A stretch of DNA of 64,000 nucleotides from JABLTI01 sp035528035. GTDB taxonomy: Archaea; Asgardarchaeota; Heimdallarchaeia; JABLTI01. How positions within the stretch are numbered: the stretch's first letter is position 1; the number at the start of each line of letters is the position of its first letter. The translations under genes were made by a program, and so were the position numbers. The notes under the pieces were generated by a model. It saw nothing but the letters and a program-made list of their open reading frames with translations, made no database searches and was not told where the DNA came from. Where the stretch lies: NCBI GenBank assembly GCA_035528035.1, contig DATKZI010000053.1, forward strand, positions 20,301-84,300. Direction: 5' to 3'. This document shows, one piece after another, positions 34,758-43,638 of this stretch.

Positions 34758-35726
34758 ATGAATATACAACCAATAGCTGATGGACAAGAAACAATTATCG
34801 CGGAGATTCATAATCAAGCATTCCAACCTTGGTTAGAATCTCTAGGTCAGTTGTATGGTTATCATAAAATTACCTCCCAAGATGTCTTAAGTTGGAAAGA
34901 AAAAAATAAGACTGTTTGGTTAACTTCAATTAACACCACTCCTATTGCTTACGCTCATTGTAGTGTGGATGAATTTGTTGGCTCATCAACCTTTAAGAAG
35001 CTAGTTTTTGTTGAAACACTTGAGAGTTTGGGTCAAAGTAAATTAGCTGTCCTACCAAAATATCAAAGGAAAGGTGTAGCAAAATCCTTTCTACAAAAAC
35101 TCTTGGATCATTATTGCCAAAACAATGTCCAAATTGCTCTTGTTCTTGCTTATAGTGATAATGAAGCTTCATCTAAACTCCTAACTTCTTTAGGATTTAC
35201 ACATCAGAAGGTCTTTTATTATGAACCTTTTTCACTTGAAGAACCTTTTTCTGTTGACTCTGTTCTTGCAACTTTTAATCTTCACAATCCCATTCCTATA
35301 CCACGTTTAAATAAAGATGTAGTAATTAGATTAATCAAAGAAGATGATCTTTCAAACATTCGATTAATCTTTGATGAAAGTCGACCGGATGCTTTTGGGC
35401 CTCATCCCTCAATCGAACGGATTAGAGAGTGGTATCATTCCGGTTGGGGGGAAGTAACCCTAATCGCTGAATTATCCGGAGAAGCTGTAGGTTGCATGGA
35501 ATTTACTTCCCAAGGTATCATAGGCATTCCTGGTGTTTTAAAAGAATTTCAAGGAAAAGGGGTAGGCACTACATTATTCTATAATCTTCTAAGAACCATG
35601 CAAGAAAGGGGTCATTATATTGCTTTAGCTGATACTGGTTATATATTAGAGGATGCAATAAGAATGTATAAGCGATTTCAATTTAACCTCTGTAGGGAAT
35701 TATGGAGCTGGGTGAAAATTCTCTAA
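34758..35726 (+). CDS. Tandem GNAT acetyltransferase
   Basis: A 322-residue protein with two GNAT domains. The first (about residues 1-160) has the acetyl-CoA loop YQRKGVAKSFL and a LLTSLGF end. The second (about 185-320) has LKEFQGKGVGTTLF and a closing MYKRFQF. The second domain's loop is a good Q/R-x-x-G-x-G/A match. The acceptor substrate is unknown. It is intact, unlike the decayed GNAT at 25.7-26.1 kb, to which it is not especially similar. Confidence 0.88.
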   Translation: MNIQPIADGQETIIAEIHNQAFQPWLESLGQLYGYHKITSQDVLSWKEKNKTVWLTSINTTPIAYAHCSVDEFVGSSTFKKLVFVETLESLGQSKLAVLPKYQRKGVAKSFLQKLLDHYCQNNVQIALVLAYSDNEASSKLLTSLGFTHQKVFYYEPFSLEEPFSVDSVLATFNLHNPIPIPRLNKDVVIRLIKEDDLSNIRLIFDESRPDAFGPHPSIERIREWYHSGWGEVTLIAELSGEAVGCMEFTSQGIIGIPGVLKEFQGKGVGTTLFYNLLRTMQERGHYIALADTGYILEDAIRMYKRFQFNLCRELWSWVKIL

Positions 35727-35755
35727 TCGTAGGTATTATTCACTATTGTTTCTTT

Positions 35756-36508
35756 TTATTTCATAAATTCAAAAAAGCCAACTTTCTTTAATGTATTATA
35801 ACAATCTTCAATCTCGTCACATGAGAATGAGCCATTCCAACCTGAGAAGTAGTTATCCAAATAACCTTTTTTACCTTCATTTTCAAAATCTTCCTTTGTC
35901 TTTGTTGTAAAATGATTTTCAGGAATATCATATTCTGCTATTACTTGATCAATTTCCAAATCAGTTAGACGGTGATATTCACTATAGTGAATTATGCCTT
36001 TACGAATTCTTCCTTTTAAAAATTCATTTTCTTTATCTGGATAGCCTAAACAAACAGATATTAAAGGGAAACAATATTTTTCTGGTAAATTTAGTTTCTT
36101 GTAGACTTCATCCAATTTTGTTCTGAAAACACTCGATGTAACTAATGAATCTATTCCAAGAGCTTTTGCTGCAATAACTGCTGTTTGAGAAGCCATAATC
36201 GCATCGGTTGCTCCTAGGAAAAATCCTCTGATGTCTCCTGCAACTAAACTATACCCTAGCCTTTTCGCGCAATCCATCCAACGATTATAATCTATACAAA
36301 AAACCAATGCTTTATTCGCATTGTAGAAGAACTTTTTCAACAATTCTCTTTCTTCAACTATTATTATGGAATAAACCTGTCTGCCACCTGAATTTGCAGT
36401 TCTGAGAGTAGCACTAATTATAGTTTCAATATCTTCTTTATTGATTTCTTTATTTGCGAATTCTCTTATAGATTTTAATTTATGAATAGTTTTTAATGTT
36501 TCATTCAT
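35756..36508 (-). CDS. Nitroreductase-family flavoprotein
   Basis: A 250-residue FMN-binding nitroreductase-family protein. It opens with the typical IHKLKSIREFANKEI (arginine contacts FMN phosphate) and has ATLRTANSGGRQ, plus the ALGIDSLVTSSVF and LISVCLGYPDKE segments. No ferredoxin domain is attached, unlike the protein at 39415-40329. It converges with the tandem GNAT gene. The substrate is unknown. Confidence 0.87.
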   Translation of the reverse strand: MNETLKTIHKLKSIREFANKEINKEDIETIISATLRTANSGGRQVYSIIIVEERELLKKFFYNANKALVFCIDYNRWMDCAKRLGYSLVAGDIRGFFLGATDAIMASQTAVIAAKALGIDSLVTSSVFRTKLDEVYKKLNLPEKYCFPLISVCLGYPDKENEFLKGRIRKGIIHYSEYHRLTDLEIDQVIAEYDIPENHFTTKTKEDFENEGKKGYLDNYFSGWNGSFSCDEIEDCYNTLKKVGFFEFMK

Positions 36509-36775
36509 AAAACAATTAACTCCATGGACTTTAATAAATTAGTCCTATATAGTACTATTTAAACATTCATACCACTTAGGTAAATGAAAAATGGAAATTG
36601 AATTTTCCATTAACAAACTAGTTTTCAGTATTTTATATTACTATTCGAGATTAAATTATTGTACAAATAATTGAAGCTCTTTTTTTGGCTAAAATTACCT
36701 TTTGAATTAAATTATTGGCATTTCTGTTTAATTCTTTAATAACAGTTATTTATAAAAAGAATAACTCCTAAATAT

Positions 36776-37483
36776 ATGGTGGTTGAGATGTCAGATAACA
36801 GGGATTCACAATCTTTAACTTCAAAAATAATCAAAATACTTCGAATAACAAATGAACCTTTATCTGCACACGCTATCAATGAATTATATGGATTGCCTTA
36901 TAAAAAAGTTCAAGAGATTCTTTTACAATTAGAAGATGAACAGCTGGTTCTTTCATTAAAAACTAAACGTGGTATATTTTATTTTATTCCAGATAAATAT
37001 CTAAAACGACATCACGATATTATTGAATCTGATGAAGTTCTTCCTTATTTATGGTACGAAGAACTTTCTGAAGAGGAATTAAAAAGTCGTAAAGAAAATA
37101 TCGTTAAAGCTCTTACTAAATTAAAAAATAAATTTTCACAAAAAGAAATATCTGCCTCTATCTATTTTTCGAATCTACAAAAGAAAAATGAAGAGCTTTC
37201 TATTATAACACAAATTATTGAAGCTCGTAAAGAGAAGAAAATAAAATATTGTTATTATTGTGAAACAGAAATTCCTTTAGATGTTATAATTTGTCCAAAT
37301 TGTAACAAAGAATTACCTAAATGTTCGGTTTGTAAAAGATTGATTTCAGCAAAAGAGTCTGTTATTAGATGCCCATATTGTGAATCAGTAGCTCATGAAT
37401 CGCATCTTCGTGAATGGGTAAAAACTATTGGAACTTGCCCTATTTGTAAACATGAATTAATTGAGAGTAAACTTAATTTATAG
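36776..37483 (+). CDS. Winged-helix protein with C-terminal zinc ribbon and RING-like finger
   Basis: A 235-residue protein. Residues about 15-75 form a winged helix (LSAHAINELYGLPYKKVQEIL, with a wing at LVLSLKTKRGIFYFI). A helical linker follows. The C terminus has a zinc ribbon (C-x2-C, 11 residues, C-x2-C) and then a RING-like array: C-S-V-C, about 12 residues, C-P-Y-C, A-H-x2-H-L-x-x-W, then C-P-I-C. The spacing is close to RING-H2 fingers, which recruit ubiquitin-conjugating enzymes. Asgard archaea encode ubiquitin-like systems, so an E3-like role is possible but unproven. The next gene carries the same zinc module. Confidence 0.75.
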   Translation: MVVEMSDNRDSQSLTSKIIKILRITNEPLSAHAINELYGLPYKKVQEILLQLEDEQLVLSLKTKRGIFYFIPDKYLKRHHDIIESDEVLPYLWYEELSEEELKSRKENIVKALTKLKNKFSQKEISASIYFSNLQKKNEELSIITQIIEARKEKKIKYCYYCETEIPLDVIICPNCNKELPKCSVCKRLISAKESVIRCPYCESVAHESHLREWVKTIGTCPICKHELIESKLNL

Positions 37484-37496
37484 CAGAGGTTGTCAC

Positions 37497-38972
37497 ATGC
37501 CTAATGTTACTGATGATATTATTGTAGGTCATACTATTGCAAAGGAATTTGTCGCTTCTTTGAGTAGTAAAAAACAAGCTAAATTCTATCTCCCTGGAAT
37601 TAAAGATGTTAAAGTAAAATCTCAAAGCAAATTAATAAATATTATAACAACGGCTTCATTTTCTATATGTTGTTTATATATCATTTTTCTTTTATTCTTT
37701 TATAGCTTTGTTAAAGAAGTTACAGAGAAAGTGACTAATATTGTAGTGGGGATATTCTTTGGTATTCTTTTATTAACAACTTTTTTTGCTTATGTTAAAA
37801 TGTTAAAGGATAGTAAGAGAAGAAGGAATAAAAGCAGGAAAAGAGAAAAAATTGAGTTATCAGAACTTATGACAGAACATTTACAACAATTAGAGTTATT
37901 ACATCCGAAAATTTTCACTATCGTAAAACAATCATTTGATATTGCATTAGAGGATGGAACAAAAGAAAATTTTGCTGCTTTGACTTACTCAAATATCCTC
38001 TCTGAATTGACTCTATCAGAAGCTGATCTCTTACTGAAAGAGAAAACTAAAAGATTGATAGCTACAATTGCTCATGGGAATTATATTATAGAGTCTTTAG
38101 ATCTTTTAGGTTTAGCTAATGATATTGAATTATATGACTCGTTGCAAACAATTATACTAGGATTCAATGAATTAATAATTAATGAAGAATCTTTGGAAAT
38201 CCAGAATTCCTATCTTTTACAAGAATTTCGAGAGATTAAACAGAATTTCTATCAGATAAATCAAATTCTTACTCATATAAAATTATATGAAAAGGACAAG
38301 TTTGTTTCGGATAGACTACAAAAAGATGCTAAAAAATTACGCAAAATAACTAAAACAAAACCAATTGCTAAAACAAATATTTCTTTTACAAAAACATCAC
38401 AAGATATTTCCAAAGATGAATTGCTTTCAACAATAACAGCTTTAGATGAATCTGTTGTTGAAATTCGTACAAGAGCTGGTACTTATTATACTTCAGTAAA
38501 AAATATCCAGAAAGATGATCCCAGAAAACAAAGAGAAATAGAGTTGTTGACTGATAAAGAATTATTAGTAAAGCAAGAAGTAATTACATCAACTCTGGAT
38601 TTATTAGAACAAGAAAAACAAAATATACCTGAAAAAGAATATCAAAAAATAAAAAATGAGAATCTATCAGCTTTATTTACAACTAAAAATGTTTTAGAGA
38701 AAAGAAAAGGATTAACTAAACAGGTTATTTGTCCTAATTGTCAAGCGAAGAATTCATCAATTCAGGAATTTTGCAAGAACTGCAATAAAGAATTACCTTA
38801 TTGTATAGTCTGTTTGAACAGCTTGGGTGTTGGTAATCATATAAAAACATGCCCACATTGTCAAAGTATCGCCCATTCAAATCACTTTGATGATTGGTTA
38901 ACTAAATCAAAAAATTGTCCCTATTGTAAAAGGGAAATAAAAGATGAACTTGTTGAAATAATACTAAAGTAA
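37497..38972 (+). CDS. Membrane protein with coiled coil and C-terminal zinc ribbon/RING-like finger
   Basis: About 491 residues from ATG at 37497, chosen because GAGGTTG lies directly upstream; an earlier in-frame ATG would overlap the preceding gene. Two transmembrane helices (about residues 45-70 and 80-102) are followed by a basic stretch, a long helical/coiled-coil region (about 115-420) and the same zinc module as the previous gene: C-x2-C...C-x2-C, then C-I-V-C...C-P-H-C...AHSNH...W...C-P-Y-C. The pair is co-transcribed with a 13-base gap. One member is soluble and one is membrane-bound, suggesting a complex on the cytoplasmic membrane face. Confidence 0.75.
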   Translation: MPNVTDDIIVGHTIAKEFVASLSSKKQAKFYLPGIKDVKVKSQSKLINIITTASFSICCLYIIFLLFFYSFVKEVTEKVTNIVVGIFFGILLLTTFFAYVKMLKDSKRRRNKSRKREKIELSELMTEHLQQLELLHPKIFTIVKQSFDIALEDGTKENFAALTYSNILSELTLSEADLLLKEKTKRLIATIAHGNYIIESLDLLGLANDIELYDSLQTIILGFNELIINEESLEIQNSYLLQEFREIKQNFYQINQILTHIKLYEKDKFVSDRLQKDAKKLRKITKTKPIAKTNISFTKTSQDISKDELLSTITALDESVVEIRTRAGTYYTSVKNIQKDDPRKQREIELLTDKELLVKQEVITSTLDLLEQEKQNIPEKEYQKIKNENLSALFTTKNVLEKRKGLTKQVICPNCQAKNSSIQEFCKNCNKELPYCIVCLNSLGVGNHIKTCPHCQSIAHSNHFDDWLTKSKNCPYCKREIKDELVEIILK

Positions 38973-39086
38973 TTTTTTCACTTTCATTAAAAAAAATTTA
39001 ATTCCGGACAAGGAAGAATTCGGTTATACTCGATTTTCTAACTCGTTCGGATCGCCTCTTTCTATTCAGCCAATTATCCTTATCTT

Positions 39087-39299
39087 TTATGCTTCGACTT
39101 CTTTTTTGTTCCTTTTAAGATCAAATATTAATAAAACAATACCACATAGAACAAATAATCCACCACCGATAATTAATATTAGGAAAGTAGCTAACTCTGC
39201 TGCTGGTGGAAGATAGAGGACAATGCCCACAACTATCATTGCTACTCCTATTAAGGTAGCAAAGATTTCTACTATTAAACCGTAAATATTTTTCGCCAA
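39087..39299 (-). CDS. Small two-helix membrane protein
   Basis: A 70-residue protein with two transmembrane helices (about residues 8-28 and 35-57) and a charged C-terminal tail. TTAAGGAGAAA precedes the ATG. No family is recognised. It is isolated between the RING-like pair and a ferredoxin-nitroreductase gene. Confidence 0.65.
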   Translation of the reverse strand: MAKNIYGLIVEIFATLIGVAMIVVGIVLYLPPAAELATFLILIIGGGLFVLCGIVLLIFDLKRNKKEVEA

Positions 39300-39414
39300 G
39301 TTGTTTTCTCCTTAAACTTCTTTAAAAAAATATAAGTATATATTATCGTGTTGAGTATTCTTAAACTGTTTGTGGTAGAGGCAATTAATATATGGATTTT
39401 ATCATTAATTTTTA

Positions 39415-40329
39415 CTATTTTTTTTCAAACCAATTTACTTTGAGATCTTTTCTTGGTGGTCCTCTCTGATATTCAACTGCAGGTATGCCCATTATCATTA
39501 CTCCATGAACATTCAATCCTTTTTGTATTTTGAAATGCTTTCTCAATTTTATTTTATTTTGTAATCTTCTTTGAGCGAACCCTATCCAACAAGTGCCTAA
39601 TCCTAATGATTGTGCAGCTAGCATTCCATATGTTAAAGCTATACCTGCATCATTTTCAGCTAAACCATTAGTATATTCTCGAGAGGATAATAAAATAACA
39701 CATGGTGCATCGAAAAATACTATATCTTCACCATTTTTCATTCGTTGTAATGCTTTATCTAATTGAATTTTTGATTTGGGATTTAATACTCTTCTTCTAG
39801 CACCTTTGCTTAGAAATGGTGCAATTAGATATTTTAATGGGAGTAATCTTCTTGCTACTTTGAAAAACCTTGCAATCTCATTTGATAGATATGTAATTTC
39901 ATTTTTATCTCTTATAACTGTATATCGCCAATTTTGCCTGTTGCTAGCAGAAGGAGCATATCTCATTGCCTCGAGAACTTTTTCGATTTTCTCCTTTGGT
40001 ATTTCTTCCTTTTTAAAAACACGCATAGACCGTCTCAAACGTAATAATTTGATCATTTCTTCATACGGTAGGATATTCTCTAATTTCTTAGTACCCTCAA
40101 AATTAAATGGCGCTTCTGCTTCTTCATAGAGGATGGCTTCTGTTGGGCATACAGCAATACAATGTCCACACTTTACACAAAAATCATATGGATCATCAAA
40201 AAAGTATAGTCTATATATTTTATCATGTCGATTTTTTTCTGTTAATTTAGTAAATAATTTACTGGGACAAACTTTCTCACATTCCCCACAATTATTACAT
40301 TTATCATCATCAATTTCTAGCACTTTCAT
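39415..40329 (-). CDS. Ferredoxin-nitroreductase fusion
   Basis: A 304-residue protein. The N-terminal domain carries two 4Fe-4S motifs (C-x2-C-x2-C-x3-C in CNNCGECEKVCP and CVKCGHCIAVCP). A nitroreductase domain then starts near residue 90 with RLRRSMRVFKKEEIP and YAPSASNRQNWR. GLGTCWIGFA is the typical late motif. The cluster domain probably feeds electrons from a soluble donor to FMN. Such fusions are common in anaerobes. The substrate is unknown. Confidence 0.9.
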   Translation of the reverse strand: MKVLEIDDDKCNNCGECEKVCPSKLFTKLTEKNRHDKIYRLYFFDDPYDFCVKCGHCIAVCPTEAILYEEAEAPFNFEGTKKLENILPYEEMIKLLRLRRSMRVFKKEEIPKEKIEKVLEAMRYAPSASNRQNWRYTVIRDKNEITYLSNEIARFFKVARRLLPLKYLIAPFLSKGARRRVLNPKSKIQLDKALQRMKNGEDIVFFDAPCVILLSSREYTNGLAENDAGIALTYGMLAAQSLGLGTCWIGFAQRRLQNKIKLRKHFKIQKGLNVHGVMIMGIPAVEYQRGPPRKDLKVNWFEKK

Positions 40330-40478
40330 TTTAATTCAATATTCTTCTCTCTTCCTAATATTTTAATTAATTGTTAAAAGTAGTTAGCTAAACGAAAGCT
40401 TATCAGTTAGGTTGAATTCTAAACTACCGAAAGGATTTTAAAATAAAAGTAAAACGAATAAGAATAAAAAGAAAAAAT

Positions 40479-40553
40479 GCGCCGATGGTCTAGACTGGTC
40501 TAGGACTCCAGCCTTCCAAGCTGGGTACCCGGGTTCAAATCCCGGTCGGCGCA
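40479..40553 (+). tRNA. tRNA-Gly (TCC)
   Basis: The acceptor GCGCCGA pairs with TCGGCGC, with discriminator A at 40553. The anticodon stem CCAGC/GCTGG holds loop CTTCCAA, giving anticodon TCC (Gly). The T arm is CCGGG-TTCAAAT-CCCGG. CCA is not encoded and there is no intron. Confidence 0.95.
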
Positions 40554-40602
40554 CTTGTTTATAACCTACAGACTTTTTTATCTGCTTTTCTCTGCCTAAG
40601 TT

Positions 40603-41106
40603 TCAAACCTTCTTGGTCATTGAGTTGGTTGGGCTCTCCAAGTCAGTATTCTCTTGGTCGGTGAAGGATTGCGTCTCAGCATCCTTAGCAGTTACGAGTT
40701 TTTCTCGTTTCCTTGCCGATAATGAGATTTTTCCTTTGGTTATCGCTATTTTTCCTTCGTAGTAATCATTTATTGCTAGATTGACCATCAATAGTATATG
40801 GTTTCTTAGATTATTTTTTCCATAATTCATTGCTTCTACTATCCTAGTCAATTCTTTTGAGTTGTAAATGTAGTTGTATAGTTTGGTTACTGAATCTTGC
40901 CTTAGTTCTAGTTCTTTCGCTAATCGTTTGAAATTTATTTCCCCGTTTTCCCAATCATACCTATTTGTTCTTTTGAACTGTTTTTTTCTCGTAATATATG
41001 CCGCTAATCCGTCATAATATTTTATTAATGGTAATAATTGATTGTTCCTTTCATCCCCGTTATGATGGTTTTTACATGCTTCTTGTATGATTAAATCATC
41101 TATCAC
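40603..41106 (-). CDS. Uncharacterised 167-residue helical protein next to tRNA-Gly
   Basis: A 167-residue soluble, strongly helical and basic protein. It has a possible helix-turn-helix around residues 57-80 (NFKRLAKELELRQDSVTKL) and a low-complexity Ser/Thr/Asp tail. No family is recognised. It ends about 50 bases from tRNA-Gly, on the opposite strand, and upstream of it lie the 30-base tandem repeats at 41226-41285. That is a typical setting for remnants of integrated elements, but no integrase or att repeat is visible. Confidence 0.55.
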   Translation of the reverse strand: MIDDLIIQEACKNHHNGDERNNQLLPLIKYYDGLAAYITRKKQFKRTNRYDWENGEINFKRLAKELELRQDSVTKLYNYIYNSKELTRIVEAMNYGKNNLRNHILLMVNLAINDYYEGKIAITKGKISLSARKREKLVTAKDAETQSFTDQENTDLESPTNSMTKKV

Positions 41107-41422
41107 TATTTCTTGGTAAATTTTACTTAGGTGTTTTTCTGTTAATTCCTTTCGGTAATTCAGAGTTGTAATATCTCTTTAGATTATTATTTTTTTTATT
41201 ATTATTTTCTAAAACAATTCAAGAATGTCTAAAAAAAACCTTTTTTCTATTCTTTTGTCTAAAAAAAAGCCTTTTTTGACTTTTTATATATCCATACCGA
41301 TAAAAATAAGGAGACTTTTACTAGATATGTTGTAACTATTTTTCACATTGCTCTTAAATAAAGATTGACTAGTTATAATTGTAGATTATAGTATATCTAT
41401 TAAATTGCCGAGGATTAAAAGT
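41107..41422. other. Intergenic region with tandem A8/T6 repeats and TATA box
   Basis: This 316-base gap between divergent genes holds two direct copies, 30 bases apart, of TGTCTAAAAAAAA (41226 and 41256), each followed by CC or GCC and TTTTTT. Just after them is TTTTTATATATCC (41281-41293), a possible TATA box for the rightward GTPase gene. The rest is A/T-rich with no further signal that I can support. Confidence 0.5.
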
Positions 41423-42109
41423 ATGAATATAGCAGAGCTCCTTAGATTGGGTAATATATCCCGTTTACTTAAAATAACTGTTCTAGGAACTTCAGGTAGC
41501 GGTAAAACGACTTTTCTAAAAACTCTCTTCGGTGATTCTTTTGTTACATCTGATGTAAAACGGATGGATTATCTTGAAAATAAAGCAAACTTAACTTATA
41601 CTCCTATTGATGTTCAAGAATCTACCACAACAGTAAGTATGAATCAATTAGGCGCTATGGTTATTTTCACGAAAAGCAATCAATTCGAGATTTTAGAGAT
41701 AAATGATGGTGTAGATTGTGTTCTCTCTCGAGATGATATTGATTTTTTCATGACCTTTTCAATCTTTGATACCGCTGGGCAAGAACGATTTGATTTTATG
41801 GCTGATATTTGCTTACGGGGTTCAGATGCAGTCATTCTACTTGCAGATGGTACAAATGTTTCATCTGTAGAATATCTCTCAAATTATATTGATAAAATAA
41901 AAAGTGAAGAAGAACGAAGTGGCAAAGAAATACCTGTGATCGTTTTTATGAATAAAAAAGACTTAAGCAAAAAAGGTATTTATCTTGGAGCTGATTTTGC
42001 TCGAACAGCTATTTCAAACGAATATGAAGTCTTTGAAACTTCAGTTCAAGATACTGATTCTCTAATACTTCCTCTTCGAGTATTAATCGATAAAATAACC
42101 TCAAGTTAA
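41423..42109 (+). CDS. Ras-like small GTPase
   Basis: A 228-residue small GTPase. G1 is GTSGSGKT (residues 22-29), G3 is DTAGQERF (106-113), the signature shared with Ras/Rab/Arf proteins, and G4 is NKKD (157-160). G5 is probably ETSVQ near 195. A longer insert between G1 and G3 (residues 40-100) makes it larger than classic Ras. There is no C-terminal cysteine for lipidation. The ATG at 41423 is preferred over a TTG six codons earlier because GAGGA lies 8 bases upstream. Asgard archaea carry many such GTPases; the pathway served is unknown. Confidence 0.92.
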   Translation: MNIAELLRLGNISRLLKITVLGTSGSGKTTFLKTLFGDSFVTSDVKRMDYLENKANLTYTPIDVQESTTTVSMNQLGAMVIFTKSNQFEILEINDGVDCVLSRDDIDFFMTFSIFDTAGQERFDFMADICLRGSDAVILLADGTNVSSVEYLSNYIDKIKSEEERSGKEIPVIVFMNKKDLSKKGIYLGADFARTAISNEYEVFETSVQDTDSLILPLRVLIDKITSS

Positions 42110-42206
42110 TCGTTGATTTCATTAATTTTTTCACGCTTGAATATTTAAAAAAAGAGATAAAATGGCCACACTTTTTTGTGCAGCCCAAAGATTTTTTCTA
42201 TTACTT

Positions 42207-42653
42207 TTACCAGAAGAATCTTGGTATAAGTAATACTGCTTCTATGGAATATGGAAGAGTTGTTATGTAATGATAATTAAAGCTACTGATTTGAGTTGTT
42301 GGATAGCTAAATGCTTGTCTCTTTTGTCTCTCAATTTCAGAAAGCGCATAAAAAGTATATTTCATATTTAAGAGATTCTTTCGTTTAACAATGTCCCCTC
42401 TTGTTTGCAAATCTCGTAGTGCTGAAAAGAACAAGTAATTACTTAATCCCTTTACCCGTTTTCCTACAGCGATTCTTATTTCAGAAGATCTCATTAGTCT
42501 GCAGCTTACAAATAAAGTATCGAGTATAAGTTCTTGAACTCTAATAGTTTTTTTACTTCTCTTACGTCCTCTAGTTCCTTTCTTCTTTTCCACAGAGAGT
42601 CTTATTCTTGCTTCTCTATCTTTTATTGAACTATTTAATAATTCAGTGATCAT
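42207..42653 (-). CDS. Probable winged-helix protein
   Basis: A 148-residue basic protein. After a Lys/Arg-rich N terminus (KKKGTRGRKRSKK), residues about 43-105 read like a winged helix: SSEIRIAVGKRV, the helix LSNYLFFSALRDLQTRGDIV, then a KRKNLLNMKYTFYAL wing. The C terminus is Tyr/Phe-rich. A DNA-binding regulator is likely, but no family can be named. It ends about 100 bases past the convergent GTPase gene. Confidence 0.6.
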   Translation of the reverse strand: MITELLNSSIKDREARIRLSVEKKKGTRGRKRSKKTIRVQELILDTLFVSCRLMRSSEIRIAVGKRVKGLSNYLFFSALRDLQTRGDIVKRKNLLNMKYTFYALSEIERQKRQAFSYPTTQISSFNYHYITTLPYSIEAVLLIPRFFW

Positions 42654-43098
42654 TTTTTACCTTCACAGCCTATATTCTTTTGACAATTTTTTACTATTGT
42701 TTGAGTTTTGCAGAGATTGTATCTCGTTTATAAGTCTTTCGGTCTAACTTCCCCGTGAGTTACATAATAGCTGTATTGTTAGTTAATAAAGCTTAGGCGA
42801 TATATAATTTAATCCTTTTGTTTTCATAATGGTGTTAATAAAGTAATATAGGACAACAGATACATCATACAATTAACTCAATCATAGGATAAAAATCCTC
42901 AATCTTATACAAAAGGATAATCCTTTATAAAGTAAATTTAATCTAATTAGAAATTATTCCAGAAGGATATTATTTAGTTATTTTTATTAGATTTTGAGGT
43001 TAAATAAGATTGTCAAATATTTACTTAAATGTAAGATGATTTAAATTTCTTATATAATATTAAGTGTAATAGATAGATTTGAGCTGAATACTTTGAAG
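42654..43098. promoter_or_regulatory. Long intergenic region with paired palindromes
   Basis: About 445 A/T-rich bases between divergent genes. Two related inverted repeats stand out: AGGAT-4-ATCCT (42886-42899) and AAAGGAT-1-ATCCTTT (42912-42926), sharing the GGAT/ATCC half-site. They lie about 170-210 bases upstream of the rightward membrane-protein gene. No other gene or RNA is apparent. Confidence 0.45.
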
Positions 43099-43557
43099 AT
43101 GAAAGATTTTTTTTTAGCATTATTTATTATTTTAATTGCAACATTAATATTTTCGTTACCTATTGATACTCGAGATCTTTTACTCCCAACTTTACTCTTC
43201 TCAGGTGTACTTGGGGGGATATATGTTGGTTATAAAAGAAAAAGACCATTAGTTTCGTGCTTTTATGATGGTTTTTTAATTGGTCTTCCTTCTGGTTTTC
43301 TTCAAGCAGCTATTGTTGTTCCTCTGTATCTCTACTATCATGAATTAATCTATGAATTGACTTCCCCCATACAATTTATCTTATTGACATCTTTAGCTTG
43401 CATAATGTTAGGAGGATTTGTTGGCGCTCCATTTGGCGGTTTACTTATGGGATTATTCTACCGATATCTTAAAATTGACAGAGGTGAAGGAGACCTCTAT
43501 GAGACATACCTTGGTGAGAAAACAAAGAAATCTAATAAAAAGGATTTGAATGATTAA
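43099..43557 (+). CDS. Four-helix membrane protein (DUF5518-like)
   Basis: About 152 residues with four hydrophobic helices. Glycine-rich turns (SGVLGGIYVGYKRKRP and GGFVGAPFGGLLMG) resemble the small archaeal DUF5518-type membrane proteins. The charged C-terminal tail is cytoplasmic by the positive-inside rule. ATG at 43099 is taken; a TTG two codons earlier is also open. No function can be assigned. Confidence 0.65.
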   Translation: MKDFFLALFIILIATLIFSLPIDTRDLLLPTLLFSGVLGGIYVGYKRKRPLVSCFYDGFLIGLPSGFLQAAIVVPLYLYYHELIYELTSPIQFILLTSLACIMLGGFVGAPFGGLLMGLFYRYLKIDRGEGDLYETYLGEKTKKSNKKDLND

Positions 43558-43638
43558 CAATTAATCATTTTAGAACCAATGGAAAATTTAGAAGCATTAA
43601 TTAATAATTTTAATTTTTATACAATAATACTTTACTAG

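Noticed and set aside
39000..39060. GC-richer patch after the RING-like pair as a small RNA gene
   Set aside because: I found no convincing stem, C/D box pair or tRNA-like arms in it.
40603..41106. Provirus or integrative element at tRNA-Gly
   Set aside because: Only one unrecognised basic protein is present; there is no integrase and no repeat of the tRNA end was found nearby.
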